Source of the DNA: Ectobacillus funiculus
Lineage (GTDB): Bacteria > Bacillota > Bacilli > Bacillales > Bacillaceae_G
Length of the DNA stretch: 64,000 nucleotides
Direction of reading: 5' to 3'
Assembly: GCF_004138295.1 (NCBI RefSeq)
Contig: NZ_SCFM01000027.1
Span: forward strand, 18,928 to 82,927
Position numbers and translations under genes: made by a program. The notes beneath the pieces were generated by a model. It saw only the letters and a list, made by a program, of their open reading frames with translations. It made no database searches and was not told the origin of the DNA. Below are positions 1-9,815 of the stretch, piece by piece. Each line of letters opens with the position of its first letter. Position 1 is the first letter of the stretch.

Positions 1-309
1 GGGGGAATTGTAGCATTTCTCACATTATTTTCTCGCGTGATTCCAAACATTGTACTCATTCTCATTTTTATCATCTTTGCTATCTTGATGGTAAGCCGCA
101 TTCAAATTCCAAGCTTAAAGGATATACCAATTCCAAAATATAGCATCATTGTCACACTATTTTTGATTGCAATTATTTTCACCTTGTATAAACGAGAGAT
201 AAACCGCATGCCAGAATTTTTGTTCATTGCTATTCCTCTCTACATTCTTTACATGCTATCGCAGTTTTTACGACGCAGACATTTTGAAAAGAGTAGCAAT
301 AAAAAATAA
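1..309 (+). CDS. pssA: CDP-diacylglycerol--serine O-phosphatidyltransferase, C-terminal part
   Basis: The frame is open from the first base of the window, so the gene is cut by the window edge and the GTG at 37 is not its start. About 102 residues are visible, mostly hydrophobic, with three or four membrane segments and a basic C-terminus (RRRHFEKSSNKK). The segment LMVSRIQIPSLKD, between two membrane helices, matches the conserved C-terminal loop of phosphatidylserine synthases (CDP-alcohol phosphatidyltransferase family), which make phosphatidylserine from CDP-diacylglycerol and serine in the membrane. The catalytic CDP-alcohol motif would lie upstream of the window, so the family call rests on this loop and the topology. 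A terminator follows directly. Confidence 0.65.
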   Translation, partial: GGIVAFLTLFSRVIPNIVLILIFIIFAILMVSRIQIPSLKDIPIPKYSIIVTLFLIAIIFTLYKREINRMPEFLFIAIPLYILYMLSQFLRRRHFEKSSNKK

Positions 310-341
310 TCCCCTCACGCGAGGGGATTATTTTTATTGCT
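306..341. terminator. Rho-independent terminator, probably bidirectional
   Basis: AATAATCCCCTC - ACGC - GAGGGGATTATTTTT: a 12-bp stem with T tract on the plus strand and an A tract on the other side. It ends pssA and overlaps the 3' end of the small minus-strand ORF at 315-449. Confidence 0.9.
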
Positions 342-449
342 ATCTTGCGTATTGCTTTTATTGTTCTTTTTCGTAGTTGTATCTTTTTCTGTACCGTAAT
401 GATAGTTAGTCAATTTACCCGTATCTCTGTACTGCTCATTTTCGCTCAT
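315..449 (-). CDS. Small hydrophilic hypothetical protein
   Basis: A 44-residue ORF preceded by a very good ribosome binding site (AAGGAGG, 8 bases before the ATG). The product is polar and rich in Asn, Lys, Thr, Asp and Gln, with no membrane segment or cysteine. This composition is common among minor small acid-soluble spore proteins and other spore-associated peptides of Bacillaceae, but I recognise no family. The last codons lie within the shared terminator hairpin, which is unusual and lowers confidence in the exact end. Function unknown. Confidence 0.45.
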   Translation of the reverse strand: MSENEQYRDTGKLTNYHYGTEKDTTTKKNNKSNTQDSNKNNPLA

Positions 450-524
450 ACATAATTGCCTCCTTCGTGATACTGCGCTCTTAGTTTAAACCAAAACCGC
501 TAGTTCACGAATGGCATTATTTCC

Positions 525-703
525 CTATCGCTGCAATACAGATTGCTCAGGCGGCTTCATAATCCGTTTGCGTTTTTCAAACGTTGCAATCTCCGTAAAG
601 CCATGACGAAGCAATGTTTCCACATTTTGTGCCACATAGCTGCCGGTATCATCTGGGTAGTGTGAATCAGAGGAAACTGTAATCGGAACCTGGTGCTTCG
701 CCG
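525..703 (-). pseudogene. hisJ: Histidinol-phosphatase (HisJ, PHP family), C-terminal fragment
   Basis: Immediately after the hisE stop, an open frame without a start codon encodes about 58 residues ending at a TAG at 525-527. It contains PITVSSDSHYPDD and, near the end, KRKRIMKPP. These match the C-terminal metal-site strand (SSDSHxP) and tail of PHP-type histidinol-phosphatases, which hydrolyse histidinol phosphate to histidinol. A full HisJ is about 265 residues, so roughly the first 200 codons are missing. The junction falls within ten bases of the hisE stop codon, as expected for a clean internal deletion. The remaining codons are not disrupted, suggesting a fairly recent event. Confidence 0.8.
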
Positions 704-704
704 C

Positions 705-1028
705 CTACAGGCTCTCGATTTCTTTTCGATCTGCTGTCTTAGACAGCTTTCCTTGCCTGCGCTCTAGCTCCTTCTTTACGTCCTCAAGCGCAATCCCCTT
801 CTCAGCAAGGAGAACAAGGCAATGAAAAGTTAAATCGGCAATTTCATACACGAGCTCTTCCTTATCATTATTTTTTGCTGCAATTAGAACCTCGGTAGCT
901 TCTTCGCCTACTTTTTTTAAGATTTTATCTTCGCCTTTTGTAAACAAGTAATTTGTGTACGACTCCGCTACTGGATTGTTTTTCCGGTCTACAATAGTTT
1001 CGTACAATGCACGCAGTATATCTGTCAT
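705..1028 (-). CDS. hisE: Phosphoribosyl-ATP pyrophosphatase
   Basis: 107 residues, the usual length of a stand-alone HisE. It hydrolyses phosphoribosyl-ATP to phosphoribosyl-AMP and pyrophosphate, step 2 of histidine synthesis, in the cytoplasm. The alpha-helical MazG-like fold is recognisable from [16 protein letters not shown] and [14 protein letters not shown], with the metal-binding Glu/Asp residues of those helices. It is the last intact gene of the his operon, starting 12 bases after hisI, and is followed directly by a hisJ remnant. In many bacteria HisI and HisE are fused; here they are separate genes. Confidence 0.95.
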   Translation of the reverse strand: MTDILRALYETIVDRKNNPVAESYTNYLFTKGEDKILKKVGEEATEVLIAAKNNDKEELVYEIADLTFHCLVLLAEKGIALEDVKKELERRQGKLSKTADRKEIESL

Positions 1029-1040
1029 TTTCTTTTCCTC

Positions 1041-1346
1041 CTATAGCACCTTCGTAAAGAAACAAGTGCGGCTTCCCGTATGGCATGCCGGTCCAATTTG
1101 ATTTACACGCACAAGCAGTGTATCTTGGTCACAATCCAAGTACATTTCTTTTACATGCTGAAAATGCCCAGACGTTTCTCCTTTATTCCACAATTTATTG
1201 CGGGAACGGGAAAAAAACCATGTTGTTTTTGTTTCTAATGTTTTAGCATAGGATTCTTCATTCATATAGCCGAGCATGAGCACATCATTCGTTGTATCAT
1301 CAATAATAACAGCAGGCAATAGTCCTTTAGAGAAATCCGGCTTCAT
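1041..1346 (-). CDS. hisI: Phosphoribosyl-AMP cyclohydrolase
   Basis: 101 residues, monofunctional. It opens the purine ring of phosphoribosyl-AMP, step 3 of histidine synthesis. The metal ligands are visible: DCDQD at residues 71-75 (Mg) and the cysteines of [10 protein letters not shown] (C88, C95) plus C72 (Zn). The start codon overlaps the end of hisF, indicating translational coupling. HisE is supplied by the next gene. Confidence 0.95.
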   Translation of the reverse strand: MKPDFSKGLLPAVIIDDTTNDVLMLGYMNEESYAKTLETKTTWFFSRSRNKLWNKGETSGHFQHVKEMYLDCDQDTLLVRVNQIGPACHTGSRTCFFTKVL

Positions 1347-2101
1347 CGTCTCACCTCAATGCGCGCCTTGGCAAGTTCTTCCTTTGTTTCTGCAATCGTC
1401 GTTTCTCCATAATGATAAATCGACGCTGCTAATGCTGCATCCACTGATGTTTCCTGGAATACTTCTACAATATGACCATTATTGCCGCAGCCGCCCGATG
1501 CAATGACTGGGATTGTAACCGCCTGGCAAACAGCCTCCGTTAATTCTAAATCATAGCCTTGCTTTGTACCATCTGCATCCATGCTTGTCAGCAAGATCTC
1601 ACCCGCACCAAGCTCTTCCGCCTTTTTTGCCCACTCTAGTACGTCAAGGCCCGTATCGATACGACCGCCGCTTACAAACACATTCCACTTACCGTCAGAA
1701 ACGCGCTTTGCATCAATCGCTACGACGATACATTGTGCTCCAAAATGCTCAGCACCCTCTGCAATCAGCTGTGGATTACGAACCGCTGCAGAGTTTAGGG
1801 AAATTTTGTCCGCACCGGCGCGCAAGAGATTATACATCTCTTCAACTGAGCCAATGCCGCCGCCAACTGTTAATGGAATAAATACTTCAGCTGCAGTGCG
1901 CTCTACAACGTCAATCATCGTTTTGCGTCCTTCATGCGTTGCTGTAATATCTAAAAATACAAGTTCGTCCGCTCCAGCCCGGTTGTAAATTTCCGCAATC
2001 TCCACTGGATCCCCAACGTCTGCTAGCCCGACGAAATTTACACCCTTTACCACGCGTCCATTTTTCACATCTAAACAAGGGATAATGCGCTTCGTTAACA
2101 T
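1343..2101 (-). CDS. hisF: Imidazole glycerol phosphate synthase, cyclase subunit
   Basis: 252 residues, a (beta/alpha)8 barrel. With HisH it converts PRFAR and glutamine-derived ammonia to imidazole glycerol phosphate and AICAR. The catalytic aspartates are at the expected places: D11 in PCLDVKNG and D130 in VVAIDAKRV. The phosphate-binding loops TVGGGI (residues 78-83) and IASGGCGN are intact. It overlaps hisA upstream and hisI downstream by a few bases, so the cluster is tightly coupled. Confidence 0.97.
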   Translation of the reverse strand: MLTKRIIPCLDVKNGRVVKGVNFVGLADVGDPVEIAEIYNRAGADELVFLDITATHEGRKTMIDVVERTAAEVFIPLTVGGGIGSVEEMYNLLRAGADKISLNSAAVRNPQLIAEGAEHFGAQCIVVAIDAKRVSDGKWNVFVSGGRIDTGLDVLEWAKKAEELGAGEILLTSMDADGTKQGYDLELTEAVCQAVTIPVIASGGCGNNGHIVEVFQETSVDAALAASIYHYGETTIAETKEELAKARIEVRR

Positions 2102-2814
2102 ACTGCCACCGCCTGCAGTGCTTCTTCTAGCGCGAATTTCCCTTCGTATAAAGCTTTACCAGTAATCACACCATACAGGTTCATTTCATGTAAGTTTTTA
2201 ATATCCTCTAGGGAGCTTACACCGCCAGATGCAACGATATCAACATTCACTGCATCCTGCAAAGCCTTAAGCTGCTCAAGATTTGGGCCTGTAAGTGTTC
2301 CATCTCGGGAAATATCAGTAAAAATAATTGTTTTTACTCCCATTTCCTCCATTTGCTTTGCAAGTGTGATGTAATGAACATCTGATACATCAAGCCAGCC
2401 TCTTGTCGCAACTAATTCATCCTTTGCATCAATGCCAACAACAATACGCTCCCCGTACTTGTCAAGAGCCTCCTGCAAAAATGCTGGATTTAAAAGCGCA
2501 GCTGTGCCGATAATAACACGTGATACACCAACTGATAATAATGCTTCAATTGTTTCCATCGAGCGAATGCCGCCGCCCACTTGAACAGGAATCTTTAATG
2601 TACGTGCAATACTTTCAATTACAGGTAAATTCGTTGGTGTACCATCTAACGCACCATCTAAGTCGACAAGGTGAAGGAATGGAGCACCTAATTTTTCAAA
2701 TACAATCGCTTGCTCAAGCGGATTTTCGTTTACAACGGTTTCCTGTTGAAATTGTCCTTGATATAAGCGAACACAACGTCCATTTTTTAAGTCAATTGCT
2801 GGGAAGATGAGCAT
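2095..2814 (-). CDS. hisA: ProFAR isomerase
   Basis: 239 residues, a (beta/alpha)8 barrel related to HisF. It catalyses the Amadori rearrangement of ProFAR to PRFAR. The acid/base pair is visible as D8 (FPAIDLKNG) and D129 (VVGIDAKDE), with the phosphate motifs QVGGGIR and VASGGVSS. The gene overlaps hisH by 28 bases and hisF by 7, so no separate promoter is expected. Confidence 0.97.
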   Translation of the reverse strand: MLIFPAIDLKNGRCVRLYQGQFQQETVVNENPLEQAIVFEKLGAPFLHLVDLDGALDGTPTNLPVIESIARTLKIPVQVGGGIRSMETIEALLSVGVSRVIIGTAALLNPAFLQEALDKYGERIVVGIDAKDELVATRGWLDVSDVHYITLAKQMEEMGVKTIIFTDISRDGTLTGPNLEQLKALQDAVNVDIVASGGVSSLEDIKNLHEMNLYGVITGKALYEGKFALEEALQAVAVC

Positions 2815-3416
2815 GTTTCGACCAACTCCTTAAAGTTTTGTAACATTTTTAATCCAACGTCGCTGCTTTTTTCCGGATGGAATTGTGCACCGTAAATATT
2901 TCCCTTTGAAACAACACCTGGTACAAACACACCATAGTCGCTTCCTGACACTATCACATCATTTGCTGTATCTGCATAAAAGGAGTGGACATAATATACA
3001 TATGGATTTCCTGTAAGACCTTGCAATAATGGTGACTCTTGCTTCGTCTCTAACGCGTTCCAGCCCATATGCGGAATTTTGCGGCCTGCAGGCAGTTTAC
3101 GTACTGTCCCCGGAAGTAAGCCAAGGCCCTCTGTAAATTCAATTTCCTCACTTGCCTCAAATAATAGCTGCATCCCTAGACAAATGCCTAACACCGGCTT
3201 GCCAGAGGCTGCTTGCTCTTTAATAAGAGAAATTAATCCGCGCTCCTCTAGCTCCTTCATTGCTTTCGGAAACGCACCAACGCCTGGCAAAACGATTCCG
3301 TCGCTTTGACGGATTGTTTCCGGGTTATCGGTAATTTCACATGTTACGCCAATATGCTCCAGTGCCTTTGAAACGCTGCGCAAGTTCCCCATTCCATAAT
3401 CAATAATGGCGATCAT
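2787..3416 (-). CDS. hisH: Imidazole glycerol phosphate synthase, glutaminase subunit
   Basis: 209 residues from the ATG one base after the hisB stop (TAATATG). A longer open frame upstream only reads into hisB, and the family begins with [11 protein letters not shown]. It is a class I glutamine amidotransferase: nucleophile C79 in GICLGMQLL, with H180 and E182 in QFHPEKSS. It feeds ammonia to HisF. The partner genes hisA and hisF lie directly downstream. Confidence 0.96.
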   Translation of the reverse strand: MIAIIDYGMGNLRSVSKALEHIGVTCEITDNPETIRQSDGIVLPGVGAFPKAMKELEERGLISLIKEQAASGKPVLGICLGMQLLFEASEEIEFTEGLGLLPGTVRKLPAGRKIPHMGWNALETKQESPLLQGLTGNPYVYYVHSFYADTANDVIVSGSDYGVFVPGVVSKGNIYGAQFHPEKSSDVGLKMLQNFKELVETCSSSQQLT

Positions 3417-3417
3417 A

Positions 3418-4005
3418 TTACAACATTCCCTTCGTTGAATTGATGCCGGTAATCTTTTCATTAATCGCTACCGCTTCCGATAAAGCACGGCCGAATGCCT
3501 TAAACAACGCCTCAATTTTATGATGCGTGTTTGTTCCATACAGCACGCGCGCATGAAGTGTGATACCTGCATTAAAGCTAACAGCACGGAAAAATTCCTC
3601 TGTTAACTCAGTATCATATGTTCCAAGGCGGTGATTTGTAAGCTCTGCATCAAATACTAAAAACGGACGTGCGCTAATATCTAATGAAACAAAGCCCAAT
3701 GCTTCATCCATTGGAACGTAGGACGTGCCATATCGATTAATTTGCTTTTTGTCACCAAGTGCTTCCTTGATGCACATCCCGATAACAATACCTACATCCT
3801 CTACTGTATGGTGAGAATCGATGTGTAAGTCTCCATTTGCCCGTACCTTTAGTCCAATACGTCCGTGTCTAGCAAAAGCTGTAAGCATATGGTCAAAAAA
3901 GCCGACCCCTGTCTCAATGCTCACTTCTGCTGGATTGTCTAAATCAATTGATACGGTAATATCTGTTTCTGATGTTACCCGTGAAAACTCTGCTGTCCGT
4001 GTCAT
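3418..4005 (-). CDS. hisB: Imidazoleglycerol-phosphate dehydratase
   Basis: 195 residues, the usual length of the monofunctional enzyme. It dehydrates imidazole glycerol phosphate to imidazole acetol phosphate with two Mn ions. The histidine motifs are present: [23 protein letters not shown] and [16 protein letters not shown]. The histidinol-phosphatase domain found fused in enterobacterial HisB is absent, so a separate HisJ-type enzyme would be needed; the local hisJ is destroyed. The start overlaps the end of hisD and has an AGGGGGAG ribosome binding site. Confidence 0.97.
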   Translation of the reverse strand: MTRTAEFSRVTSETDITVSIDLDNPAEVSIETGVGFFDHMLTAFARHGRIGLKVRANGDLHIDSHHTVEDVGIVIGMCIKEALGDKKQINRYGTSYVPMDEALGFVSLDISARPFLVFDAELTNHRLGTYDTELTEEFFRAVSFNAGITLHARVLYGTNTHHKIEALFKAFGRALSEAVAINEKITGINSTKGML

Positions 4006-5303
4006 TCATCTGCTCCCCCTTTTTCCTCAAAGCGAATCGAAATCGCACGCGCATGAGCCTGCAGACCTTCTTTTTCCGCTAAGATAACAATTTGATCCTT
4101 TACTTGCTCTAACGCCTCTCTTGTATACGATAAAAAGCTTGATTTTTTCACAAAATCATCAACGGATAGCGCGGAGAAAAAGCGCGCAGTTCCGCTCGTT
4201 GGCAGCACATGATTCGGTCCGGCGAAATAATCACCAAGCGGTTCTGGTGCGTACGGTCCAATAAAGATGGAGCCAGCATGCTGGATATCCGCAAGAGCCG
4301 TCATCGGCTCATGAATATGAAGTTCTAAATGCTCAGGAGCAATTTCATTGGATACCGCAAATGCTTCCTGCAGTGAATCCACGACAACAATTGCGCCGTT
4401 CGCCTCAATAGAGGCTCTAGCAATATCCGCACGCGGCAACTCCTGCAATTGTCGCTCTACTTCCTGCTTTACCTGCTGCGCAAGCTCCTTATGTGTTGTA
4501 ATCAGAATCGCTGTCGCATTCGTATCATGCTCTGCCTGCGACAATAAATCCGCTGCAATAAACGATGCGTTTCCTGTTTCGTCGGCAATGACGACAATTT
4601 CAGACGGTCCCGCAATCATATCAATGTTAACAGCACCAAATACAGCACGCTTTGCTAGCGCTACATACATATTGCCTGGTCCAACAATTTTGTCAACGCG
4701 CGGAATCGATTCGGTTCCATACGCGAGCGCTGCGACTGCCTGTGCGCCGCCGATGCTGTAAATCTCATCTACACCTGCAATATGGGCAGCAGCTAAAATA
4801 TGAGGGTTCACACCATCCTTTCCTGGCGGTGTCACCATCACAATCCGCTTCACTCCTGCAATTTTGGCAGGAAGCACATTCATTAATACAGAAGAAGGGT
4901 ATGCAGCCGTACCACCTGGCACATACACGCCTACCGTATGAAGCGGTCGAATTAATTGTCCTCGTATAATACCCTTTGTATCTGCATCCACAAAGCCTTG
5001 TCGCTTTTGCTTCTCATGGTATGATACGATATTACGCTTTGCACCCTCTAAAGCTTCTAAAAAGGAGGAATCAACAGATTCTACTGCGCGTGCTATTGCT
5101 TCTGTTGAGACGCGAAATGATGCTAGCTCTACTCCATCGAATCGACTCGTATATTCACGCAGCGCTTCATCCTTACGCGTCTTGATATCTGTGATAATGC
5201 GCTCTACCGCTTCCGCTGCAGTTTTTTCCACTCGTCCCGCTTCTTCCCGAAGCACAGTCATATCATTTAGAATACTGGAAATATCTCCGTATAAAATTTT
5301 CAA
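4002..5303 (-). CDS. hisD: Histidinol dehydrogenase
   Basis: 433 residues. It performs the last two oxidations of the pathway, histidinol to histidine, using NAD and Zn. Visible motifs are [27 protein letters not shown], the Zn-site segment [11 protein letters not shown] and the conserved IAPEHLELH. The start is a TTG, chosen because AAGGAGG precedes it at normal distance and the protein then begins MKILYGD. It lies 12 bases after hisG. Confidence 0.97.
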   Translation of the reverse strand: MKILYGDISSILNDMTVLREEAGRVEKTAAEAVERIITDIKTRKDEALREYTSRFDGVELASFRVSTEAIARAVESVDSSFLEALEGAKRNIVSYHEKQKRQGFVDADTKGIIRGQLIRPLHTVGVYVPGGTAAYPSSVLMNVLPAKIAGVKRIVMVTPPGKDGVNPHILAAAHIAGVDEIYSIGGAQAVAALAYGTESIPRVDKIVGPGNMYVALAKRAVFGAVNIDMIAGPSEIVVIADETGNASFIAADLLSQAEHDTNATAILITTHKELAQQVKQEVERQLQELPRADIARASIEANGAIVVVDSLQEAFAVSNEIAPEHLELHIHEPMTALADIQHAGSIFIGPYAPEPLGDYFAGPNHVLPTSGTARFFSALSVDDFVKKSSFLSYTREALEQVKDQIVILAEKEGLQAHARAISIRFEEKGGADE

Positions 5304-5315
5304 GCTGCGTCCTCC

Positions 5316-5951
5316 TTACACCCGTGCTGACAGATGCTCTTCAATTTGCGTAATAATTGAAAACATCTCATCTTTTTTCATTTTTAAGGAAGCTTTATTT
5401 GCAATGAGACGTGCTGAAATATCGCAAATATCTTCAAAGACAATTAAACCATTTTCCCGTAATGTTGCCCCTGTTTCGACAATATCAACAATCGCATCTG
5501 CAAGGCCAAGAAGGGGGGCAATTTCTACAGAGCCTTCTATCTTGATAATTTCTACATCCTCGCCTTTGCGGCGGAAATACGCAGACGCAACATTTGGATA
5601 TTTCGTTGCAATTGTTTTCTTTTTATAACTATCAGGGTTATAAGAAGGAATCGATGCCACGCTAAACTTACAACGGCCAATTCCTAAGTCTACCATTTCG
5701 TATAATTCCTTTTCATTCTCCATTATCACATCTTTTCCGACGATACCAATATCAGCAACACCATGCTCAACATACGTAAGCACATCGACTGCCTTTACGA
5801 GAATAAAGGAGACATTTGCGTTATGACTGTGAAAAACAAGCTTTCTTCCTTTATCCTTTAATTCCGAGCAATCAATACCGATTTTCTCGAGAAGTGGAAC
5901 AATCTGCTTTTCCAGTCTCCCTTTTGTCAACGCGATTTGAATGTGACGCAT
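5316..5951 (-). CDS. hisG: ATP phosphoribosyltransferase, short-form catalytic subunit
   Basis: 211 residues from the ATG at 5951, which has AGGAGGG upstream; the longer frame starting at 5993 reads inside hisZ. Short HisG joins ATP and PRPP in the first committed step and works only with the HisZ regulatory subunit, encoded directly upstream. The PRPP-binding segment [16 protein letters not shown] is seen near the C-terminus. The long-form ACT-like regulatory domain is absent, as expected. The gene overlaps the last 25 bases of hisZ. Confidence 0.96.
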   Translation of the reverse strand: MRHIQIALTKGRLEKQIVPLLEKIGIDCSELKDKGRKLVFHSHNANVSFILVKAVDVLTYVEHGVADIGIVGKDVIMENEKELYEMVDLGIGRCKFSVASIPSYNPDSYKKKTIATKYPNVASAYFRRKGEDVEIIKIEGSVEIAPLLGLADAIVDIVETGATLRENGLIVFEDICDISARLIANKASLKMKKDEMFSIITQIEEHLSARV

Positions 5952-7189
5952 GAGGTTTCTCCCTCCTTTTCCAGCTCCCATTTTTCTTTCCAAGCGTACT
6001 CCTTAAGCTTACCACCTGATGTATCAACGACAGCGGCAACCTTATTTGCTCTTGCAAAGCTAAATGTCTCCTCGAGCGAAGACATCATAGATAACTCGGT
6101 CTTTACACCTTCTTTAATGTATAAAGCGCGAAGCCTTTCTGCTTCTTCAATTGTTTCCAATGAATAATGGATCAGCACCTCTGTTGGTTCTTCTTTTGAA
6201 GGCGGATTCTGCTCCTTAAGCACCCGTACAATTTGATCTACCTCAAGGGCAAGTCCAGTCGCTGGAAGGGACTCTCCAAAGTGCTCCATTAATTCATCAT
6301 AACGACCACCGCTTAAAATTTCATCTCCAACCTCATGGGCGTAACCACGGAAAATGACCCCAGTATAGTAATCAAGGTTTTGAATCATGCCTAAGTCTAC
6401 GGATATGTAATGACCGTATCCTAGCCGTTCCACCGTTTCATATATATCACGAACGCGCTGAATCGCTTCCTTCATTTCTGCATTGGCAGCCAAACTCTCA
6501 GCTTCGTCAATCACGTCTAAACCGCCAAATAAGCGGGGCAAACGCTGAAGCAGCTGAACGGTTTCATCGTTTTGGTCAAATTTCTTCTCCTCTAAAAATT
6601 GAGAGAGTCCTGTATAGCTCTTGTTTTCGATATATTCACGTAAAATCGCCTCATCTTCCTCTGTTAAGGAAAGCTTTTTGACGATAGACTTGTAGAGTTT
6701 CACCTGACCAATCTCGATTTTGAATTGTGTGAGGCCTACATCCTGCAATGCTGTAATTGCGCTCACAATGCATTCAATCTCCGCACGCAAATTATCAACG
6801 CCAATAATTTCAATCCCAGTTTGCGTTAATTCATTGTACTTTCCTGTCATGCTTTTGTTCGCACGAAAAATATTTCCACTATATGTGAGCTTGAGCGGCG
6901 GCTTCATCATCGTAGAGCCTACTACCCGGGCAATTGGAATCGTCATGTCAGGACGAAGCACTAAAATACGACCGTGATGATCAAAAAATTTGTACATTTT
7001 TTCTTCATCTATTGGGCGATTACGGAAGGAAAACACATCATAAAACTCAATTGTTGGCGTACGCACCTCTTCATAACCACGCGATATAAACACACGGCGC
7101 AGGCGCTGTTCAATTTCTTCCTTTAATGTGCACTCTTCAAATAAAACGTCCCTCGTTCCGCTTGGATTTGCTCGTTTCCACTTTGTCAT
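5927..7189 (-). CDS. hisZ: ATP phosphoribosyltransferase regulatory subunit
   Basis: 420 residues from the ATG at 7189, with AAGGGGTG upstream; the TTG one codon earlier is less likely. It is a paralogue of histidyl-tRNA synthetase lacking the tRNA-binding domain, and forms the hetero-octamer with short HisG that gives activity and histidine feedback. Class II synthetase-like segments are visible ([24 protein letters not shown]). It is the first gene of the his operon and has its own promoter and operator-like palindromes just upstream. Confidence 0.95.
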   Translation of the reverse strand: MTKWKRANPSGTRDVLFEECTLKEEIEQRLRRVFISRGYEEVRTPTIEFYDVFSFRNRPIDEEKMYKFFDHHGRILVLRPDMTIPIARVVGSTMMKPPLKLTYSGNIFRANKSMTGKYNELTQTGIEIIGVDNLRAEIECIVSAITALQDVGLTQFKIEIGQVKLYKSIVKKLSLTEEDEAILREYIENKSYTGLSQFLEEKKFDQNDETVQLLQRLPRLFGGLDVIDEAESLAANAEMKEAIQRVRDIYETVERLGYGHYISVDLGMIQNLDYYTGVIFRGYAHEVGDEILSGGRYDELMEHFGESLPATGLALEVDQIVRVLKEQNPPSKEEPTEVLIHYSLETIEEAERLRALYIKEGVKTELSMMSSLEETFSFARANKVAAVVDTSGGKLKEYAWKEKWELEKEGETSCVTFKSR

Positions 7190-7204
7190 CAAAACACCCC
7201 TTAT

Positions 7205-7277
7205 CTTTCGAAACGAAAGTTGCTACCTAAAAGATACAGAGGAACGAAAGGTATGTCAAATAGTTTCGAGCCGAAAG
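7205..7277. promoter_or_regulatory. Palindromes around the his promoter, candidate repressor operators
   Basis: A perfect palindrome, CTTTCG-AAA-CGAAAG, lies at 7205-7219 between the promoter and hisZ. A near copy, GTTTCG-AGC-CGAAAG, lies at 7263-7277 just upstream of the -35 box. A half site, AACGAAAG, lies at 7243-7250 within the promoter spacer. Three CGAAAG units bracketing one promoter suggest a dimeric repressor. No regulator gene is adjacent. A TrpR-like YerC/HisR-type protein is one possible reader, but that is inference. Confidence 0.5.
7231..7259 (-). promoter_or_regulatory. sigma-A promoter of the his operon
   Basis: On the minus strand, TTGACA (7254-7259) and TATCTT (7231-7236) are separated by exactly 17 bases and lie about 40 bases before the hisZ start. 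This is the best promoter match in this gap and shows that his is a separate unit from ilv-leu. Confidence 0.75.
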
Positions 7278-7305
7278 AAAGGAAAGAATGTCGGAATCTG
7301 TCCTG

Positions 7306-7446
7306 TAAAGAAAACTCGCCGACTGGCAAGCCCCGCTCCCCTGGTGAAGACAGAGGCGTAGTTGCGCCCTTATACTCCATTCCTAAAATTTATCGCTACG
7401 TCTAATTGGCATCTAGCTAGAAATTTATACTTTCCTAAAGTGTAAA
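7306..7446 (+). repeat. 140-bp interspersed repeat, copy 1 (full)
   Basis: It starts TAAAGAAAACTCGCC and ends CTAAAGTGTAAA. It contains the conserved core GAAGACAGAGGCGTAG and GCTACGTC. The 3' stem arms read ATACTCC and AAAGTGT, a weaker match than in other copies. It lies about 30 bp upstream of the his promoter, on the opposite strand to the his genes. Confidence 0.9.
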
Positions 7447-7755
7447 AAAGTGGGCTTGACACATTCAGTCTCATCAAGGAAAAACGGACATGGTCCGCCC
7501 TTGCCCCTGCGGGAGAATATTCTTTGACACACAAGGCATTGTTTCCTTTTTATGACAAAAGTTATTCTACAGCTCAGAACAGGTCCGCATCCAAAAAGCT
7601 TTCTTATCTTTTAAAATATCCAGCACACAAAACGTGCAGTTCTACGAAGCCCACTCATAAAAAGTTCCCTTATGTTCCTCACGATCCAAGGTGCTCTTCT
7701 TCTTTGCATAGCCAAGAATCCTTTGCCGGATGGATCTAGGTTTATCAAAACAACC

Positions 7756-7831
7756 AGCTGATTGACAAGCCATTAGGCGAAGGCAGAAGTGTAATTGCAC
7801 TTTGCTCCTAAAATTCCCTACAAGTGTAAAG
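7756..7831 (+). repeat. Interspersed repeat, degraded partial copy
   Basis: Recognisable blocks in order: GCTGATTGACAAGCC, GGCGAAGGCAGAAGTGTA, TTGCACTTTG, CCTAAAATT and AAGTGTAAAG. The second arm of the long stem and its loop are missing, so this is an internally deleted relic abutting the leu terminator. Confidence 0.55.
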
Positions 7832-7873
7832 AAAAACCTTCAATTGGCCTATGCCGCATTGAAGGTTTTCTAC
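7831..7873 (-). terminator. Terminator of the ilv-leu operon
   Basis: AAAACCTTCAAT and ATTGAAGGTTTT form a 12-bp stem around a short loop just after the leuD stop, followed on the minus strand by TTTTTC. Confidence 0.85.
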
Positions 7874-7876
7874 ACT

Positions 7877-8443
7877 TTATACGCGTTGTTCGTACAGAGC
7901 GATTTCTTTCTCGTATTGAAGAGTAACAGCAATATCATCTAAGCCTTTTAACAGCTTTTCACGCCAAACCGGTTCAATAGAGAAAGAGAAAGTTTCATCT
8001 CCTGCTGTAACAGTTTGTTCTTCAAGGTTTACCTCAATCTCAACATCAGCAGCAAGAGAAGCAAGCTTCTTACGTGCAGATTCATCAAGAACAACCGGAA
8101 GAATTCTATTTTTTGTACAGTTCATATAAAAAATATCAGCAAAGCTTCCAGCAATAACCACTGAAAAACCATAGTCGGCTAACGCCCATGGCGCGTGCTC
8201 ACGGGAAGAACCGCACCCGAAGTTTTCTCCAGAGACAAGAATCGTAGCGCCTTTTCGTTGGTTTAACGGAAATTCTGGATTATCGCTGCGATCATCCAGA
8301 TAACGCCATTCATCAAATAAAAACTCACCAAAACCTGTACGCTCAATGCGTTTTAAATATTGCTTCGGGATAATTTGATCCGTATCAATATTATCATTCA
8401 TTAATGCTACTACTGTTCCCTTATGCGTAAGAAACGGCTGCAT
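7877..8443 (-). CDS. leuD: 3-isopropylmalate dehydratase, small subunit
   Basis: 188 residues from the ATG at 8443, which has AAAGGAGGAG upstream; the frame runs further back but only into leuC. With LeuC it isomerises 2- to 3-isopropylmalate. The aconitase swivel-domain motifs are visible: [14 protein letters not shown] and [15 protein letters not shown]. The first ~8 codons overlap the end of leuC. It is the last gene of the ilv-leu operon. Confidence 0.96.
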   Translation of the reverse strand: MQPFLTHKGTVVALMNDNIDTDQIIPKQYLKRIERTGFGEFLFDEWRYLDDRSDNPEFPLNQRKGATILVSGENFGCGSSREHAPWALADYGFSVVIAGSFADIFYMNCTKNRILPVVLDESARKKLASLAADVEIEVNLEEQTVTAGDETFSFSIEPVWREKLLKGLDDIAVTLQYEKEIALYEQRV

Positions 8444-9815
8444 GGTGCTCCTCCTTTCGAATGTCAACGAAACGTCCGTGTACAGCTGCTGCCGCAGCCA
8501 TTGCTGGGCTGACTAGATGTGTACGTGCGCCTTTTCCTTGACGTCCTTCAAAGTTACGGTTAGAAGTAGATGCACAATGCTCACCTGCTGGCACTTGGTC
8601 TGGGTTCATTCCAAGACACATAGAGCAGCCTGCTTCACGCCATTCAAAACCTGCTTCAATAAATACCTCATGAAGCCCTTTTTTCATCGCTTCATTACGC
8701 ACCTGCTTTGAACCAGGAACAACAAGAGCCCGCACTCCTTCTTTTACCTTTTTCCCTTTGATAAAGGAAGCTGCTTCCTCCAGGTCAGAAAGGCGAGAGT
8801 TTGTACAGGAGCCGATAAATACGTGCTGCACTTCAATATCCTCAACCTTTTGTCCTGGTGTAAGACCCATATATTCGTAAGCACGCTCATCATTCACATC
8901 AGCAGCTGGTGGAAGCACTGCATCTATACTTACACCCATGCCAGGATTTGTTCCCCAAGTCACGTACGGAGCAAGGTTAGATACATCCACAGTTACGTGG
9001 CGATCGTAGACAGCATCCTCATCTGTAAAAAGTGTTTTCCAGTCTTCTACAGCTTTTTCGAAATTCTCTGGAGCGAAAGGACGGCCTTTTACGTAACCGA
9101 ATGTCGTTTCGTCAGGTGCAATCAATCCCGCTTTTGCCCCGCCTTCAATCGCCATGTTACAAAGCGTCATTCGCTCTTCCATCGTCATATTTTCAATTGC
9201 TTCTCCGTAGAACTCAATCACGTGCCCTGTTCCCATGGAAACGCCGTACATCGCAAGCAAATGTAAAATAATATCTTTAGAGTACACACCTTTTGCAAGC
9301 TTGCCTTTCAGTTCCACACCCATTGACTTTGGCTTCTTTTGCCAAAGCGCTTGTGTAGCTAATACATGCTCAACCTCGCTTGTCCCAATACCAAACGCCA
9401 GAGCGCCAAACGCACCGTGTGTAGAAGTGTGACTGTCACCGCAAACAATTGTTTTGCCCGGCTGAGTTAATCCAAGCTCAGGACCGATTACGTGAACAAT
9501 CCCTTGGCGCTCGTCATCCATACCGGCAAGAGTCACACCAAATTCCTTACAGTTTGCGCTTAGCGTATCCATTTGCTTCTTCGCAATCTCATCTGTAATA
9601 TTCCAAACATCCTTTGTCGGAACATTATGATCCATCGTAGCAAAAGTCAAATCAGGTCTTCTTACCTTACGGCCTGCAAGACGAAGCCCTTCAAACGCTT
9701 GTGGAGACGTTACTTCGTGGACAAGGTGAAGATCGATATAGATGAGTTCAGACCCGCCTTCAGTTTCCGCTACAACGTGACGTTCCCACAATTTATCGAA
9801 CAATGTTTTTGCCAT
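8421..9815 (-). CDS. leuC: 3-isopropylmalate dehydratase, large subunit
   Basis: 464 residues with an aconitase fold. The [4Fe-4S] cysteines are seen in [12 protein letters not shown] and [12 protein letters not shown], and substrate motifs [13 protein letters not shown] and MDHNVPT are intact. A GGGAGGGGAAG ribosome binding site precedes the ATG. It overlaps leuD by 23 bases and abuts leuB. Its substrate, 2-isopropylmalate, is made by LeuA, whose local gene is a remnant. Confidence 0.96.
   Translation of the reverse strand: MAKTLFDKLWERHVVAETEGGSELIYIDLHLVHEVTSPQAFEGLRLAGRKVRRPDLTFATMDHNVPTKDVWNITDEIAKKQMDTLSANCKEFGVTLAGMDDERQGIVHVIGPELGLTQPGKTIVCGDSHTSTHGAFGALAFGIGTSEVEHVLATQALWQKKPKSMGVELKGKLAKGVYSKDIILHLLAMYGVSMGTGHVIEFYGEAIENMTMEERMTLCNMAIEGGAKAGLIAPDETTFGYVKGRPFAPENFEKAVEDWKTLFTDEDAVYDRHVTVDVSNLAPYVTWGTNPGMGVSIDAVLPPAADVNDERAYEYMGLTPGQKVEDIEVQHVFIGSCTNSRLSDLEEAASFIKGKKVKEGVRALVVPGSKQVRNEAMKKGLHEVFIEAGFEWREAGCSMCLGMNPDQVPAGEHCASTSNRNFEGRQGKGARTHLVSPAMAAAAAVHGRFVDIRKEEHHAAVSYA

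Larger units (their letters stand above)
7190..7876. other. 687-bp gap between ilv-leu and his units
   Basis: It holds the his promoter and palindromes (7205-7277), one full interspersed repeat (7306-7446), a degraded partial copy (7756-7831) and the terminator of the leu genes (7831-7873). I find no convincing gene in 7450-7750 on either strand. Confidence 0.6.

Noticed and set aside
1564..1988. Overlapping plus-strand ORFs inside hisF
   Set aside because: Antisense shadows of hisF with no start signals.
7524..7739. 71-codon ORF in the his/leu gap
   Set aside because: No ribosome binding site and no recognisable sequence; non-coding context with repeats on both sides.
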